Shown: positions 7,278-15,037 of the stretch, one piece after another
How positions within the stretch are numbered: the first letter of the stretch is position 1
How the letters are laid out: every line of letters starts with the position of its first letter
DNA from: Pseudomonadota bacterium
GTDB taxonomy: Bacteria; Pseudomonadota; Alphaproteobacteria; Rhizobiales; Hyphomicrobiaceae
Reading direction: 5' to 3'
Assembly: GCA_023428365.1 (NCBI GenBank)
Contig: JAEYYQ010000560.1
Span: forward strand, 1 to 22,156
Length of the DNA: 22,156 nt
Translations under genes and position numbers: made by a program
The notes under the pieces: model-generated
Told to the model about the DNA's origin: nothing
The model's input: only the letters and a program-made list of their open reading frames with translations
The model's database searches: none

Positions 7278-8173
7278 CCAACACATCTCCAGTGCAAGGC
7301 GAGGAATACTGGGCTCGCAAGGGTCAGGTTTCGCTGTTCCTGTGGCGGAAGCGGAATGCTTCCGCCACTGCGAACCGCCCGCCACTTTTGCTCGTGCACG
7401 GCTCCTCCATGTCGGCGTTGCCGTGCTTCGATCTCCACGTCCCCGGCGTCCCGGATTATTCGTTCATGGATTGGCTGGTCAGGCGCGGTCATGACGTCTG
7501 GACGCTCGACCATGAAGGCTACGGAAAATCGACGATTACCGATAGCAATTCTGACGTTGCTTGCGGCGTCGAGGATCTAAAAGTCGCCGTCGATCTCATC
7601 AAGCGCGAGACAGGTGCCGAAAAGCTCAATTTCTACGGCTTGTCGTCCGGCGCACTGCGCGCTTCGGCATATGCCGTCGAACAGCCTGAGAATGTCGAAC
7701 GTCTGGTGCTCGATGGCTTCGTATGGACGGGTGAAGGATCGCCGACATTGGCCAAGCGTCGCGAAGGCGTTGCTGAATTCAGGGCCAACAATCGGCGCCC
7801 GATCACTCGCGCTTCCATGGAAGCCATCTTCACGCGGGATCATCCTGGCACGAGCGAGCCTGCGGTCATGCGGGCCTGCGCCGAAGCTCAATTGGCATTC
7901 GCAGATTCAGTGCCAACCGGCACGTATCTCGATATGACGACAAAGCTTCCTTTGGTTGATCCGACGCGTGTGTTGGGGCCAACGCTGGTTGTGCGCGGCA
8001 AGTATGATGGCATCGCAACAGAGGAAGATCTGGCGAACTTTTTCGTCAGGTTGCCCAACGCTGATAAGCAATACGTTGTCCTGCCAGATCTCGCCCATGT
8101 CACCCCGCTGGGCACCAAACGGCATAGGCTCTGGGAGTCGGTGGACGCGTTTCTGCGAGCCTGCGAGGTCTAA
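7274..8173 (+). CDS. Alpha/beta hydrolase
   Basis: This 299-residue alpha/beta-hydrolase-fold enzyme has LLLVHGSSMS near residues 38-47 (oxyanion-hole loop), the nucleophile elbow GLSSG with Ser124, an acid Asp245 in RGKYDG and His275 in LAHVTP, so the catalytic triad is complete. It probably cleaves an ester or C-C bond in a small molecule; esterases, haloalkane-type and meta-cleavage-product hydrolases all share this layout. There is no signal peptide, so it acts in the cytoplasm on imported cargo. It is the last gene of the operon and overlaps the binding-protein gene by 4 nt. An insertion (about residues 150-220) corresponds to the usual cap domain. Substrate is unknown. Confidence 0.88.
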   Translation: MTNTSPVQGEEYWARKGQVSLFLWRKRNASATANRPPLLLVHGSSMSALPCFDLHVPGVPDYSFMDWLVRRGHDVWTLDHEGYGKSTITDSNSDVACGVEDLKVAVDLIKRETGAEKLNFYGLSSGALRASAYAVEQPENVERLVLDGFVWTGEGSPTLAKRREGVAEFRANNRRPITRASMEAIFTRDHPGTSEPAVMRACAEAQLAFADSVPTGTYLDMTTKLPLVDPTRVLGPTLVVRGKYDGIATEEDLANFFVRLPNADKQYVVLPDLAHVTPLGTKRHRLWESVDAFLRACEV

Positions 8174-8192
8174 TGGCGGCAATCTGCTATTC

Positions 8193-8261
8193 TCCTTGCC
8201 CAAGGATCGCAAACTAGGTTTGACAGCGCCGCAAGCAACACGAGCTCCGAAACAGTTCGGA
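8193..8261. terminator. Two small hairpins in the convergent intergenic region
   Basis: Between the plus-strand operon ending at 8173 and the minus-strand operon ending at 8289 there are two perfect inverted repeats: TCCTTGCCCAAGGA at 8193-8206 (6-bp stem, 2-nt centre) and TCCGAAACAGTTCGGA at 8246-8261 (6-bp stem, 4-nt loop). Neither is followed by a T run on either strand, so neither is a canonical intrinsic terminator. Their position between two convergent operons is the only reason to list them. Confidence 0.25.
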
Positions 8262-8288
8262 CGATCGGCCACAGACGACAACTGATCA

Positions 8289-8594
8289 TCAGGCCCGCTT
8301 GATAAAGCTGCGGCCGTCAAAGACACCTTTGCGCCAGCGCGTTGCCTCAAAGCCAGCGAACACGCCTTTCTGCATGTAGGGATCGTGACGTATGAACTGC
8401 TCGGCCTCTTCACGGTGATCGGTGTCGATGAGATACAGGCTGCCGATCGCGGTTTTCCCATCGTCCGCCAACATCGCGCCGGCCGCGACGATCTTGTCCA
8501 GGTTTGCTTCCAGGTAGGCAATATGCGCCGGCCGTACCTTCGCTCGTAGCTCAGCCACACCTGGCGCGTCGTTGGCAACAATCATGAATGGCAT
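8289..8594 (-). CDS. YCII-family protein
   Basis: This 101-residue protein fits the YCII/YciI family, small dimeric ferredoxin-like-fold proteins related to chloromuconolactone dehalogenase and muconolactone isomerase. The conserved His (His24 in RPAHIAYL) and Asp in RHDPYMQKGVF, the presumed active-site pair, are present, as is the SLYLIDTDHREEAEQF core. The start at 8594 is chosen because GGAGG lies 7 nt upstream; the frame remains open further upstream but has no ribosome site there. It is the last gene of the long minus-strand operon, 13 nt after the HbpS-like gene. It might isomerise or dehydrohalogenate a lactone intermediate, but many family members have no known reaction. Confidence 0.85.
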   Translation of the reverse strand: MPFMIVANDAPGVAELRAKVRPAHIAYLEANLDKIVAAGAMLADDGKTAIGSLYLIDTDHREEAEQFIRHDPYMQKGVFAGFEATRWRKGVFDGRSFIKRA

Positions 8595-8607
8595 AACCAA
8601 TCCTCCA

Positions 8608-9039
8608 TCAGTTGCCAGGACCAAGACTATTACGAAGATGCTCTGACATCTCTTCGGCAATTTCCTCGTCGATGTCGGGACTGGCGCCGCTGACTCCGAC
8701 CGCGCCAATCAGGAGATCTTTGTGTTTCAGCGGAATTCCGCCGGGCAACGGGACGCAACCGGGTACCGCGAGCATCGACAGATTTCCCTGAGTAAGCTGT
8801 TGCGCGAAGCCGCGTGTCGATCGGTTGAAGGCGGCTGCCGAACGGGCCTTTGCCTGCGCTACTTCCGTCGTCGCCGTATGTACGCCCGGCATGCGCACAA
8901 AGCCGACGAGATGCCCGCCAGAGTCGACAATACTCAGCGAGACAGCCACGTTTCTGCGAAGCGCGGCCGCCGCTCCGGCCTCGAGGATAGCCCATATCGT
9001 TTCGGGTTGGAGATCTGCTGCGGAAACGCAATCGGTCAT
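8608..9039 (-). CDS. GlcG/HbpS-family protein (DUF336)
   Basis: This 143-residue protein has the GlcG/HbpS signature: SLSIVDSGGHLVGFVRMPG, TTEVAQAKARSAAAFNRST, the proline/glycine loop PLPGGIPLKHKDLLIGAVGVSG and the C-terminal DEEIAEEMSEHL helix. Members include the haem-binding HbpS and GlcG from glycolate operons. The ATG at 9039 is preferred over the upstream TTG at 9057 because it has GAGGAAAG upstream and overlaps the preceding stop by 4 nt (9036-9039). Its partner is the FMN hydroxyacid dehydrogenase just upstream, recalling the pairing of glcG with glycolate oxidase genes. No signal peptide is visible, so it is probably cytoplasmic. A role as cofactor or redox accessory is inference. 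Confidence 0.9.
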   Translation of the reverse strand: MTDCVSAADLQPETIWAILEAGAAAALRRNVAVSLSIVDSGGHLVGFVRMPGVHTATTEVAQAKARSAAAFNRSTRGFAQQLTQGNLSMLAVPGCVPLPGGIPLKHKDLLIGAVGVSGASPDIDEEIAEEMSEHLRNSLGPGN

Positions 9040-10238
9040 TGCAGTCTTTCCTCGCAATGTGAGGCCAAGGTCGAGTTCAGATCGGATGGCTCCGACAGCG
9101 TTAGCCAGCGTGCGTCGAGATCGCGAAGCGTTGGGCAGCCGATCATCGCGAGCCCGCGCGCCACCTCGTCACTCAGGATTGCGACTGCACGGTCTGCGCC
9201 TGCCTGCCCACCGGCAACGACGCCGTAGAGCGTTGCCCGTCCGACGAACACGAAATCCGCGCCGAGTGCACGAGCGATGAGGATGTCTGAGCCTCGCCGG
9301 ACTCCGCCGTCGAACATCACGGGAATTCGTCCGTCGACGGCTGCCTTGACCGACGCCAGCGAAAACAGAGGGATCGGCAGCATGTCATAGGCTTTGCCAC
9401 CATGATTGGAAACGATCACGCCGTCGACGCCTGCTGCGATGGCCTTTCTCGCATCATCTGGACGCTGAATTCCCTTGAGGACGAGCCGTCCGTGCCACTG
9501 CTCGCGAAAACGCTTGAGATCGTCCCATGTCTGGATCGATGGGCTATGGGTTCTAAAGAATTGACCGATCTCGGCAGGGCTGGCACTCGGCGGCGCATAG
9601 GCGGCCCAACTTCCCATGGTCGGCAGGCCGCCATCGCGCAGATAGCCGAGAATCCAGCCTGGATGCATCAAAGCTTCGAGCAGGATAGAGGGCTTGAGCC
9701 TGAGCGGTAGGGCGAAGCCGTTGCGGATATCGCGCTCGCGTTTCGCCGGCACCGGATTATCGACAGTCAGGACGAGCACATCGATGCCTGCGGCAGCCAC
9801 CCGACGCATCAGGTCGGCCGAGATGGCTGGATCTTTCGCAGCATACAGATGGTACCAGAGGTGGTCCGGTGCATCCCGCGCAATTGACTCCGGCGTTGCT
9901 ACGCTCGCACCTGAGAGCACAAACGGGATATCAGCTTTCACAGCGGCCCGCGCAAGCATGGCATCCGCTCCCGGACGAAAGAGCCCCGCAAATCCGGTCG
10001 GTCCGATGCCAAACGGTTGCGCATAGCGACGTCCGAAAAGTGACAGGCCAGGCTCACACTGGCTCACATCGACGAGATGGCGTGGCATCAACCGATATTG
10101 GTCGAAGCTCTTCTCGTTTGCGGCCAGCGCGGTTTCACCTTCGGTACCAGATTCGATACAGTCAAACAGAATGCGCGGCAGGCGCCGCCGGGCGAGGCCA
10201 TGCAGATCCGCGATATTGAGCGCGTCCGCTGCCTTCAT
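9036..10238 (-). CDS. FMN-dependent alpha-hydroxyacid dehydrogenase (LldD/GOX family)
   Basis: This 400-residue TIM-barrel flavoenzyme belongs to the lactate/glycolate/mandelate oxidising family. FMN-site features are present: IGPTGFAGLF, Lys255 in VLKGI, DGGVRRGSD and VGRATL. The catalytic base His279 lies in SNHGG, with Tyr132 (YHLYAAKD) and Arg167 (AKRERD) also conserved. Two substrate-site residues differ from glycolate oxidase: the Tyr24 equivalent is Cys27 (ILFDCIESG) and the Arg257 equivalent is Lys282 (NHGGKAYD). It should oxidise an L-2-hydroxyacid to the 2-keto acid, but the altered pocket suggests an unusual substrate. AGGGAA precedes the ATG. It overlaps the gene upstream (10235-10238) and the one downstream (9036-9039) by 4 nt each. 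Confidence 0.92.
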   Translation of the reverse strand: MKAADALNIADLHGLARRRLPRILFDCIESGTEGETALAANEKSFDQYRLMPRHLVDVSQCEPGLSLFGRRYAQPFGIGPTGFAGLFRPGADAMLARAAVKADIPFVLSGASVATPESIARDAPDHLWYHLYAAKDPAISADLMRRVAAAGIDVLVLTVDNPVPAKRERDIRNGFALPLRLKPSILLEALMHPGWILGYLRDGGLPTMGSWAAYAPPSASPAEIGQFFRTHSPSIQTWDDLKRFREQWHGRLVLKGIQRPDDARKAIAAGVDGVIVSNHGGKAYDMLPIPLFSLASVKAAVDGRIPVMFDGGVRRGSDILIARALGADFVFVGRATLYGVVAGGQAGADRAVAILSDEVARGLAMIGCPTLRDLDARWLTLSEPSDLNSTLASHCEERLQ

Positions 10239-11074
10239 CGTGTTCCCTGGGTTCGGGACAGCGCCAGCAACTGATCAACAAATGCTGCGAGCCTTTGGCC
10301 AGGCGCAGCGCCCAAGCGGGCTGCCGTTTCGTTGACATGGGACAGCACACCGTCGCGGTAGATCGCACGCGCATCGCCGATCGGCGCGCTCATCGTCGCG
10401 ATTGCTCCGGCAGGGATGCCACGCTTGTCGAGTTCGGGCAGGCGGTGAATGCCGGCTCCGTCGAGCCCGACGCCCGCATCGCTGAAGAAAACGGCGTAAA
10501 GATCCTGCTTGATGACATCATCCGGCTGGCCGCGAAACAGCGCGGCATGCGAGCCGGTGATGGCGATCGCTCCGGTATCCGCATCCTCAAGCATCGGGGC
10601 GGCGTCGAGGCAGATCACCTTCGGCTCGCCTGGCTCATCGCGCATGGTGTAACGCTTGCCGCCCGTGATCGGCGGCAGCTCGCAATCGACGGGAACGCCA
10701 CGCTTCATCAGTTCGGCGCACTCTTTCACGCTCTGGCCGACGGCACATCCAAGCGCGCGCGCCGCCGCGTTCACGTGGCTGATGCGCCCGTGGGCGAGCA
10801 TGTGCTCAGGATCGGCGATGTGGCAGGTCATAGCGTCGGCGGTAGCAGCCGGCAAACCGATGCGGTCGAGATAATCCAGACCGCGCACGCCGGCTCGGTC
10901 GCGCCCCACCCCCGCATCGTTGAGCACCACGCCGCGGATGCCCCATTTTCCGGCATGAAAGGCGTTGTACTCGCCGCCATAGGAGCCGGACACCAGGACA
11001 TGCCCGCGACAGGTCTCGGTTGCCTGCGCGCTTGACGAGACGGTGATGATCTTCACGTCATTGGGCGAGGACAT
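10235..11074 (-). CDS. Unrecognised protein with internal tandem duplication
   Basis: I do not recognise this 279-residue protein. It consists of two homologous halves of about 100 residues: roughly residues 25-123 and 168-270. Both carry a hydrophobic strand ending in GS, then DAGVG, AG[VI], a LDxxG[LI]PA segment, a central Ala/Asp-rich stretch and G[RV][IL]SHVN followed by AARxLG and a GQ pair. The linker between halves (PPITGGKRYTMRDEPGEPK) is unlike either repeat. There is no signal peptide or membrane segment. The ATG at 11074 is preferred over 11080 because GAGGAG sits 7 nt before it and only 1 nt before the other. The gene overlaps both neighbours in the acid-catabolism operon, so an enzymatic or regulatory role there is likely, but function is unknown. 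Confidence 0.85.
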   Translation of the reverse strand: MSSPNDVKIITVSSSAQATETCRGHVLVSGSYGGEYNAFHAGKWGIRGVVLNDAGVGRDRAGVRGLDYLDRIGLPAATADAMTCHIADPEHMLAHGRISHVNAAARALGCAVGQSVKECAELMKRGVPVDCELPPITGGKRYTMRDEPGEPKVICLDAAPMLEDADTGAIAITGSHAALFRGQPDDVIKQDLYAVFFSDAGVGLDGAGIHRLPELDKRGIPAGAIATMSAPIGDARAIYRDGVLSHVNETAARLGAAPGQRLAAFVDQLLALSRTQGTR

Positions 11075-12008
11075 GGGCATTCTCCTCGAAGGCTGAGAGC
11101 TTCTCGATCAGCGGCGCCAGCTCTGCGTATTCCTCGGCCGTCAGAGTGGAGAGCGGTGGGCGGACATATCCGGCCGAACGGCCGATGATGTCGACACCGG
11201 CTTTGACGATACTGACAGCATAGCCCGGCTGACGGGAACGGATTCGGCCGTAAGGGAGGAAGAACTCGCGCAGCATCCGATCGATCAGCGTAGTATCAGA
11301 GGCCTGAACCGCATGGAAGAATGCCATCGCTGCGCGCGGCGCAAAATTGTAGACGGCCGATGAATAGGTCGGAACGCCCATGGCGCTGTAGGCAGGCGCA
11401 TAAACTTCCGCCGTCGGCATACCGTTCAGGAAAGTGAGCCGCCCTGACAGCGCCGTGCGCATCGCCCAGAGATCCTCGATATCGCCGACGCCGTCTTTGA
11501 GACCGATGAGATTTGGGCAATCGTCTGTCAGTTTCACGAGCGTTTGAGGACGCAGACGGCCGTTGGCGCGGCTATAAATGATAACGCCGAGCGCTGTACT
11601 TTTACAGATCGCGGCGATGTGCGCGTGCAGCCCGTCCTGGGGCACTTCGGTGAGATAGGGTGGCAGCAGGAGGATTCCATCCGCACCCGCTCGTTCGGCC
11701 AGGCGGGCCTGCTCGATGGCATCTCGGGTTGCGCCGCCAGCGGCTCCGAGGATCGGCACGTCATGCGCACGGGCCGCGACGGCCGTCTCCAACGCAGCAG
11801 CATATTCGTCGCGGGTCAGTGAGAAGAATTCACCAGCACCGCCGGCAATGAACAGCGCCGAACAACCTTGGCCGGCGAGAAAGCGGACGCGATCGCCGAA
11901 GGGTTGGGCGGCAAAGCTGCCGTCGTCGGCGAAATCGGTCAGCGGGAAGCCAAGCAGCCCGCAGGCAAGCCGCGCCCTCAAAGCATCGGGCGTCAGAGAA
12001 GTTATCAT
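11058..12008 (-). CDS. Dihydrodipicolinate synthase family protein, 5-dehydro-4-deoxyglucarate dehydratase-like
   Basis: This 316-residue class I aldolase-fold protein resembles KdgD, which converts 5-dehydro-4-deoxyglucarate to 2-oxoglutarate semialdehyde with loss of CO2 and water. The N-terminal GLLGFPLTDF and the IAGGAGEFFSL loop (residues about 54-64) are KdgD-like; ordinary DapA has GTTGE there. The Schiff-base Lys171 is in LIGLKDG and the catalytic Tyr145 in IIYSRAN. The ATG at 12008 is preferred because GGAG lies 6 nt upstream and the N terminus then matches family length; an alternative ATG at 12032 would add eight residues. It follows tctC across a hairpin and overlaps the next gene by 17 nt. 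The real substrate could be another keto-deoxy acid. Confidence 0.87.
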   Translation of the reverse strand: MITSLTPDALRARLACGLLGFPLTDFADDGSFAAQPFGDRVRFLAGQGCSALFIAGGAGEFFSLTRDEYAAALETAVAARAHDVPILGAAGGATRDAIEQARLAERAGADGILLLPPYLTEVPQDGLHAHIAAICKSTALGVIIYSRANGRLRPQTLVKLTDDCPNLIGLKDGVGDIEDLWAMRTALSGRLTFLNGMPTAEVYAPAYSAMGVPTYSSAVYNFAPRAAMAFFHAVQASDTTLIDRMLREFFLPYGRIRSRQPGYAVSIVKAGVDIIGRSAGYVRPPLSTLTAEEYAELAPLIEKLSAFEENAHVLAQ

Positions 12009-12036
12009 GCATGACTCCGCACTATCAGGCATCGCC

Positions 12037-12057
12037 CTCCCGGCCTGAGGCCGGGAG
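12037..12057 (-). other. Intercistronic hairpin between tctC-like and kdgD-like genes
   Basis: A perfect inverted repeat gives a 9-bp, nearly all-GC stem (CTCCCGGCC pairing with GGCCGGGAG) and a 3-nt loop, located 17 nt downstream of the tctC-like stop and just before the kdgD-like start. No T run follows on the minus strand, so it is not a canonical terminator. Such hairpins after binding-protein genes are known to stabilise the upstream message and lower expression of the genes behind it; that role is inferred here. Confidence 0.55.
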
Positions 12058-12074
12058 AGTTGGGTGGTCGTGGC

Positions 12075-13097
12075 TCAGGGTTTCAGACGACCGGTCTTGA
12101 TGTAGAAAGCGCGCTCGCGCTCCGCCTCGGCATTCAGCGCCTCGGTGATGTTCGCGGCGTTCTCGAATGCGGGGTCGAAATAGACGCCGAGCTTTGCGTA
12201 TTCATCGCGCAGGCTCTGCTCCTTCATGGCCGCCTTGACCAGTGCGCCGAGATAGGCCTTTCGCTCGGGCGCGGTCGCCTTCGGCACCACGACGAAGCGC
12301 ATGAGTGTCCAGAGATAATCCTTTCCGTTCAGTCCCTCATTGAGGGTCGGCACGTCCTTGAGATGGGTCAGCCGCTCGTTGGCTGCGACGCCCACGGCGC
12401 GGACCTTGCCGGATTCCATGTGCGGCTTGGCCTCGGCATAGAAGCCGAGCGCGACATCGACGTTGTTGCCAAGCAGGCCGACGACGCCCGCGCCGCCACT
12501 TTGGAATGGGACGCGTAGAAATTTGGCACCAGTGTTCGCTTCGACCTGCTCGATGTTGTAGTCCCACATGCTGCCGGGCACGGTCGCGACACGGATGGTG
12601 CCGGGCTTGTCCTTGGCAGTCTGCACGATCTGCTGGATGGTCGCGTCCTTGAATGGTCCGTCTGTGGTGACGAACCAGGCCATCGGGTCGCTGTTGAGAT
12701 AACCGACCGGTTCGAGGTCGGTGTGCGACCAGCGGCCCTGAGCGCGCAGCATGGAGTCGCCCCAGACGAGATTGACCAGCATGCCGATGGCGTAGCCGTC
12801 CGTCGGCGCCTGTGTCGCGAGCCAGGCGTGACCGACCATGCCGGCGCCGCCAGTGCGGTTGTTGACCAGGATACGGTGGCCGGAGATTCCCTCCATAGTT
12901 TTGCCGAGCAGGCGCGCGGTCAGATCGGCGCCGCCGCCGGCAGGATAGACGACCGTCATCTCGATCGGTTGCGTCGGGTAGTCGGTCGGCTTCGCCTTGG
13001 CAAGTTCGGCGTTCGTGCCTTGTGCCGCGGCTGGGCCGGCCAATGCGGCGAGACCCAAGGCGGCGGCAAGCGCCCAACTTCTACGTATGAACTTCAT
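12075..13097 (-). CDS. Tripartite tricarboxylate transporter substrate-binding protein (TctC/Bug family)
   Basis: This 340-residue periplasmic protein begins with a Sec signal peptide (MKFIRRSWALAAALGLAALA, then GPAAAQ, cleavage near residue 25). The mature part shows the Bug/TctC pattern: YPTQPIEMTVVYPAGGGADLTARLL near the start, ILVNNRTGGAGMVGHAWLA, and GGAGVVGLLGNNVDVALG in the second lobe. It would capture a carboxylate for TctAB, whose genes lie immediately upstream. The ATG at 13097 is preferred over the TTG at 13100 because GGGAGGAG lies 6 nt upstream. It overlaps the tctA stop by 17 nt. Ligands of this family range from citrate to aromatic acids and amino acids, so the cargo is not fixed by sequence. 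Confidence 0.94.
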   Translation of the reverse strand: MKFIRRSWALAAALGLAALAGPAAAQGTNAELAKAKPTDYPTQPIEMTVVYPAGGGADLTARLLGKTMEGISGHRILVNNRTGGAGMVGHAWLATQAPTDGYAIGMLVNLVWGDSMLRAQGRWSHTDLEPVGYLNSDPMAWFVTTDGPFKDATIQQIVQTAKDKPGTIRVATVPGSMWDYNIEQVEANTGAKFLRVPFQSGGAGVVGLLGNNVDVALGFYAEAKPHMESGKVRAVGVAANERLTHLKDVPTLNEGLNGKDYLWTLMRFVVVPKATAPERKAYLGALVKAAMKEQSLRDEYAKLGVYFDPAFENAANITEALNAEAERERAFYIKTGRLKP

Positions 13098-14592
13098 CAA
13101 TGACTCCTCCCGGTTTCTGGGTTGTCAAACCTCTTCTGATCATCAGCGCCACCAGCACGAAGGAGATGGCGATGAGCACGGCAGCGATAGGCCTCTGGGT
13201 CATGATCATGATCCCATCGGGCGACATCACCAGTGTTTGGCGCAGAGACTGCTCGAGCAGCGGTGCGAGCACGAAGGCGATGAGAAAGGGGGCGAGATCG
13301 TATTGGAACTTGCGCAACACATAGCCTGCGACGCCGAAACCGAGCATCACCCACAGATCGAATACGTTCTTGTTGGCCGAGTAGGTGCCGACCACCGAAA
13401 GCATCAGCACGATCGGGAACAGCACGCGGTACGGCACACGCAGCAACTGCACCCACAAGCCCACCAGTGGCAGATTGAGGATCAGCAGGAAGACGTTGCC
13501 GATGTACATGCTGGCGACAATTCCCCAGAACAGATCCGGCCGCTGTTGCATGAAGAGCGGGCCCGGCTGAATGCCCTGGATCACCAGCGCGCCAAGCAGC
13601 AGCGCTGTCACCGGTGTGCCAGGGATGCCGAGTGAGAGAACGGGAATCATGCTGCCGCCGACCGCAGCGTTGTTGGCAGCCTCCGGCCCCGCAACTCCTT
13701 CGATCGCGCCCTTGCCGAAACGACTTGGGTCCTTCGCGACGCGCTGCTCGACCGCATAGGAGATGAATGACGCCGTGATCGGGCCGCCGCCCGGAACCAA
13801 TCCGAGCAGGAAACCAAGACCGCTGCCGCGCAGCATGGGCGCGAAGGAGGCTTTCCAGTCGGCACGCGAAGGAAACAAGCCCCTGATCTTTTCAGCCAAC
13901 AGTGTGTTCTTGGTGATTGTCTCAACGTTGAAGAGAATTTCAGACACGCCGAACAGGCCGATCACGATTGCCAGCAGATCGAGGCCGCCGGTCAGGTTGA
14001 TCGAGCCGAAGGTGAAGCGCTCATTGCCGCTGACGATGTCGACGCCGATCATCGCCAGTAGCACGCCGAGTGCGATCATGATCAGGCCCTTCAGGGCCGA
14101 ACCGCTGATCATGTAGAGCGTGCAGACAAGGCCCAGCACCATCAGCGCCACGTTCTCGGGCGGCCCGAAGCGGATCGCCAGTGTACCGAGCAGCGGTGCG
14201 AAAAAAGTCAACGCCACGACGCTGAGCGTACCGGCAACGAACGAACCGAACGCGGCAACGCCGAGAGCAGCGCCAGCACGTCCCTGCCGCGCCATCTGAT
14301 AGCCGTCGCGGCAGGTCACGACCGAGGCGGCCTCACCGGGAATGTTGAGCAGGATGGAGGTGGTCGAGCCGCCGTACATGGCTCCGTAGAAGATGGCCGC
14401 AAGCATGACGACGCCAGCCACCGGCGGCAGCGAGAACGTGACCGGGAGCAGGAGAGCCAGAGCTGCCAGCGGTCCGATCCCGGGCAACACGCCGATCATG
14501 GTGCCAACGAAGCTGCCGAGCAGGCACAATAGAAGATTGCTCGGCGTCAGGATGACGCCGAAGCCTGTCGCAAGGCCAGAGAACGCTTCCAT
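13081..14592 (-). CDS. Tripartite tricarboxylate transporter large permease (TctA family)
   Basis: This 503-residue protein is the large membrane subunit of a TTT importer. It is highly hydrophobic, with about 12 membrane segments. TctA signatures are visible: GTMIGVLPGIGPLAALALLLP near residues 30-50, IFYGAMYGGSTTSILLNIPG around 67-86, and a second, related motif GLVPGGGPITASF with GSMIPVLSLGIPGTP in the second half, reflecting the known internal repeat of the family. It pairs with TctB (stop 5 nt upstream) and TctC (overlapping downstream) to drive ion-coupled uptake of a carboxylate. Length is standard and no disruption is seen. Confidence 0.95.
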   Translation of the reverse strand: MEAFSGLATGFGVILTPSNLLLCLLGSFVGTMIGVLPGIGPLAALALLLPVTFSLPPVAGVVMLAAIFYGAMYGGSTTSILLNIPGEAASVVTCRDGYQMARQGRAGAALGVAAFGSFVAGTLSVVALTFFAPLLGTLAIRFGPPENVALMVLGLVCTLYMISGSALKGLIMIALGVLLAMIGVDIVSGNERFTFGSINLTGGLDLLAIVIGLFGVSEILFNVETITKNTLLAEKIRGLFPSRADWKASFAPMLRGSGLGFLLGLVPGGGPITASFISYAVEQRVAKDPSRFGKGAIEGVAGPEAANNAAVGGSMIPVLSLGIPGTPVTALLLGALVIQGIQPGPLFMQQRPDLFWGIVASMYIGNVFLLILNLPLVGLWVQLLRVPYRVLFPIVLMLSVVGTYSANKNVFDLWVMLGFGVAGYVLRKFQYDLAPFLIAFVLAPLLEQSLRQTLVMSPDGIMIMTQRPIAAVLIAISFVLVALMIRRGLTTQKPGGVIDEVHT

Positions 14593-14596
14593 GGTA

Positions 14597-15037
14597 TCAG
14601 AATCCCCAGGGACCGCGTGGCAGTTGCAGGTCGAGCACGTACACGAACAGGCCGAGTGTCACGGCGACCGAGACGACCGCGAGCACCACCGACGACAGCC
14701 AACTGCTCTGCTCGACGGTGCGCAGCAGGATCAGCATCGTGATTACCCCGGACACGGCGAAGCCGAGGTAAGGGATAGTGGCCGCCATGAAAGCCAGTCC
14801 GCCGAGGACTCCGATGATGCGCGTCCATCCCGCCTTATCCGGCCATTGAACCTCTGCGACGGAGTGACTCCTGGCCAGCATCAGAGCGACGCCACCCGCA
14901 CATACCAGAATGCCGGCAATAAAGGGAAAAAGGCCGGAATCGGGCCCATATGGCCCGGTCAGACCGATACGCCACGACAGCACCGCCGCGCCAGAGCCGA
15001 GCAGGATCCAGGTCAGGTTGATGAGTCGTTCGATCAT
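14597..15037 (-). CDS. Tripartite tricarboxylate transporter small permease (TctB family)
   Basis: This 146-residue protein is the small membrane subunit of the TTT importer. Four hydrophobic segments are visible: around residues 8-22, 36-54, 75-98 and 112-133. The typical TctB element GPYGPDSGLFPFIAGIL follows the first segment. It has poor sequence conservation, as usual in the family, and is assigned as much by position directly ahead of TctA as by sequence. Its ATG overlaps the stop of the maleylacetate-reductase-like gene (15034-15037), linking transporter and enzymes in one transcript. Confidence 0.9.
   Translation of the reverse strand: MIERLINLTWILLGSGAAVLSWRIGLTGPYGPDSGLFPFIAGILVCAGGVALMLARSHSVAEVQWPDKAGWTRIIGVLGGLAFMAATIPYLGFAVSGVITMLILLRTVEQSSWLSSVVLAVVSVAVTLGLFVYVLDLQLPRGPWGF

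Noticed and set aside
6711..7385. Minus-strand open frame of 224 codons across the binding-protein gene
   Set aside because: It overlaps the clear signal-peptide-bearing binding protein and the hydrolase start, and has no family features.
10295..11035. Open frame of 246 codons opposite the duplicated unknown protein
   Set aside because: The minus-strand frame shows an internal protein repeat and operon overlaps; the plus-strand frame shows neither convincingly.
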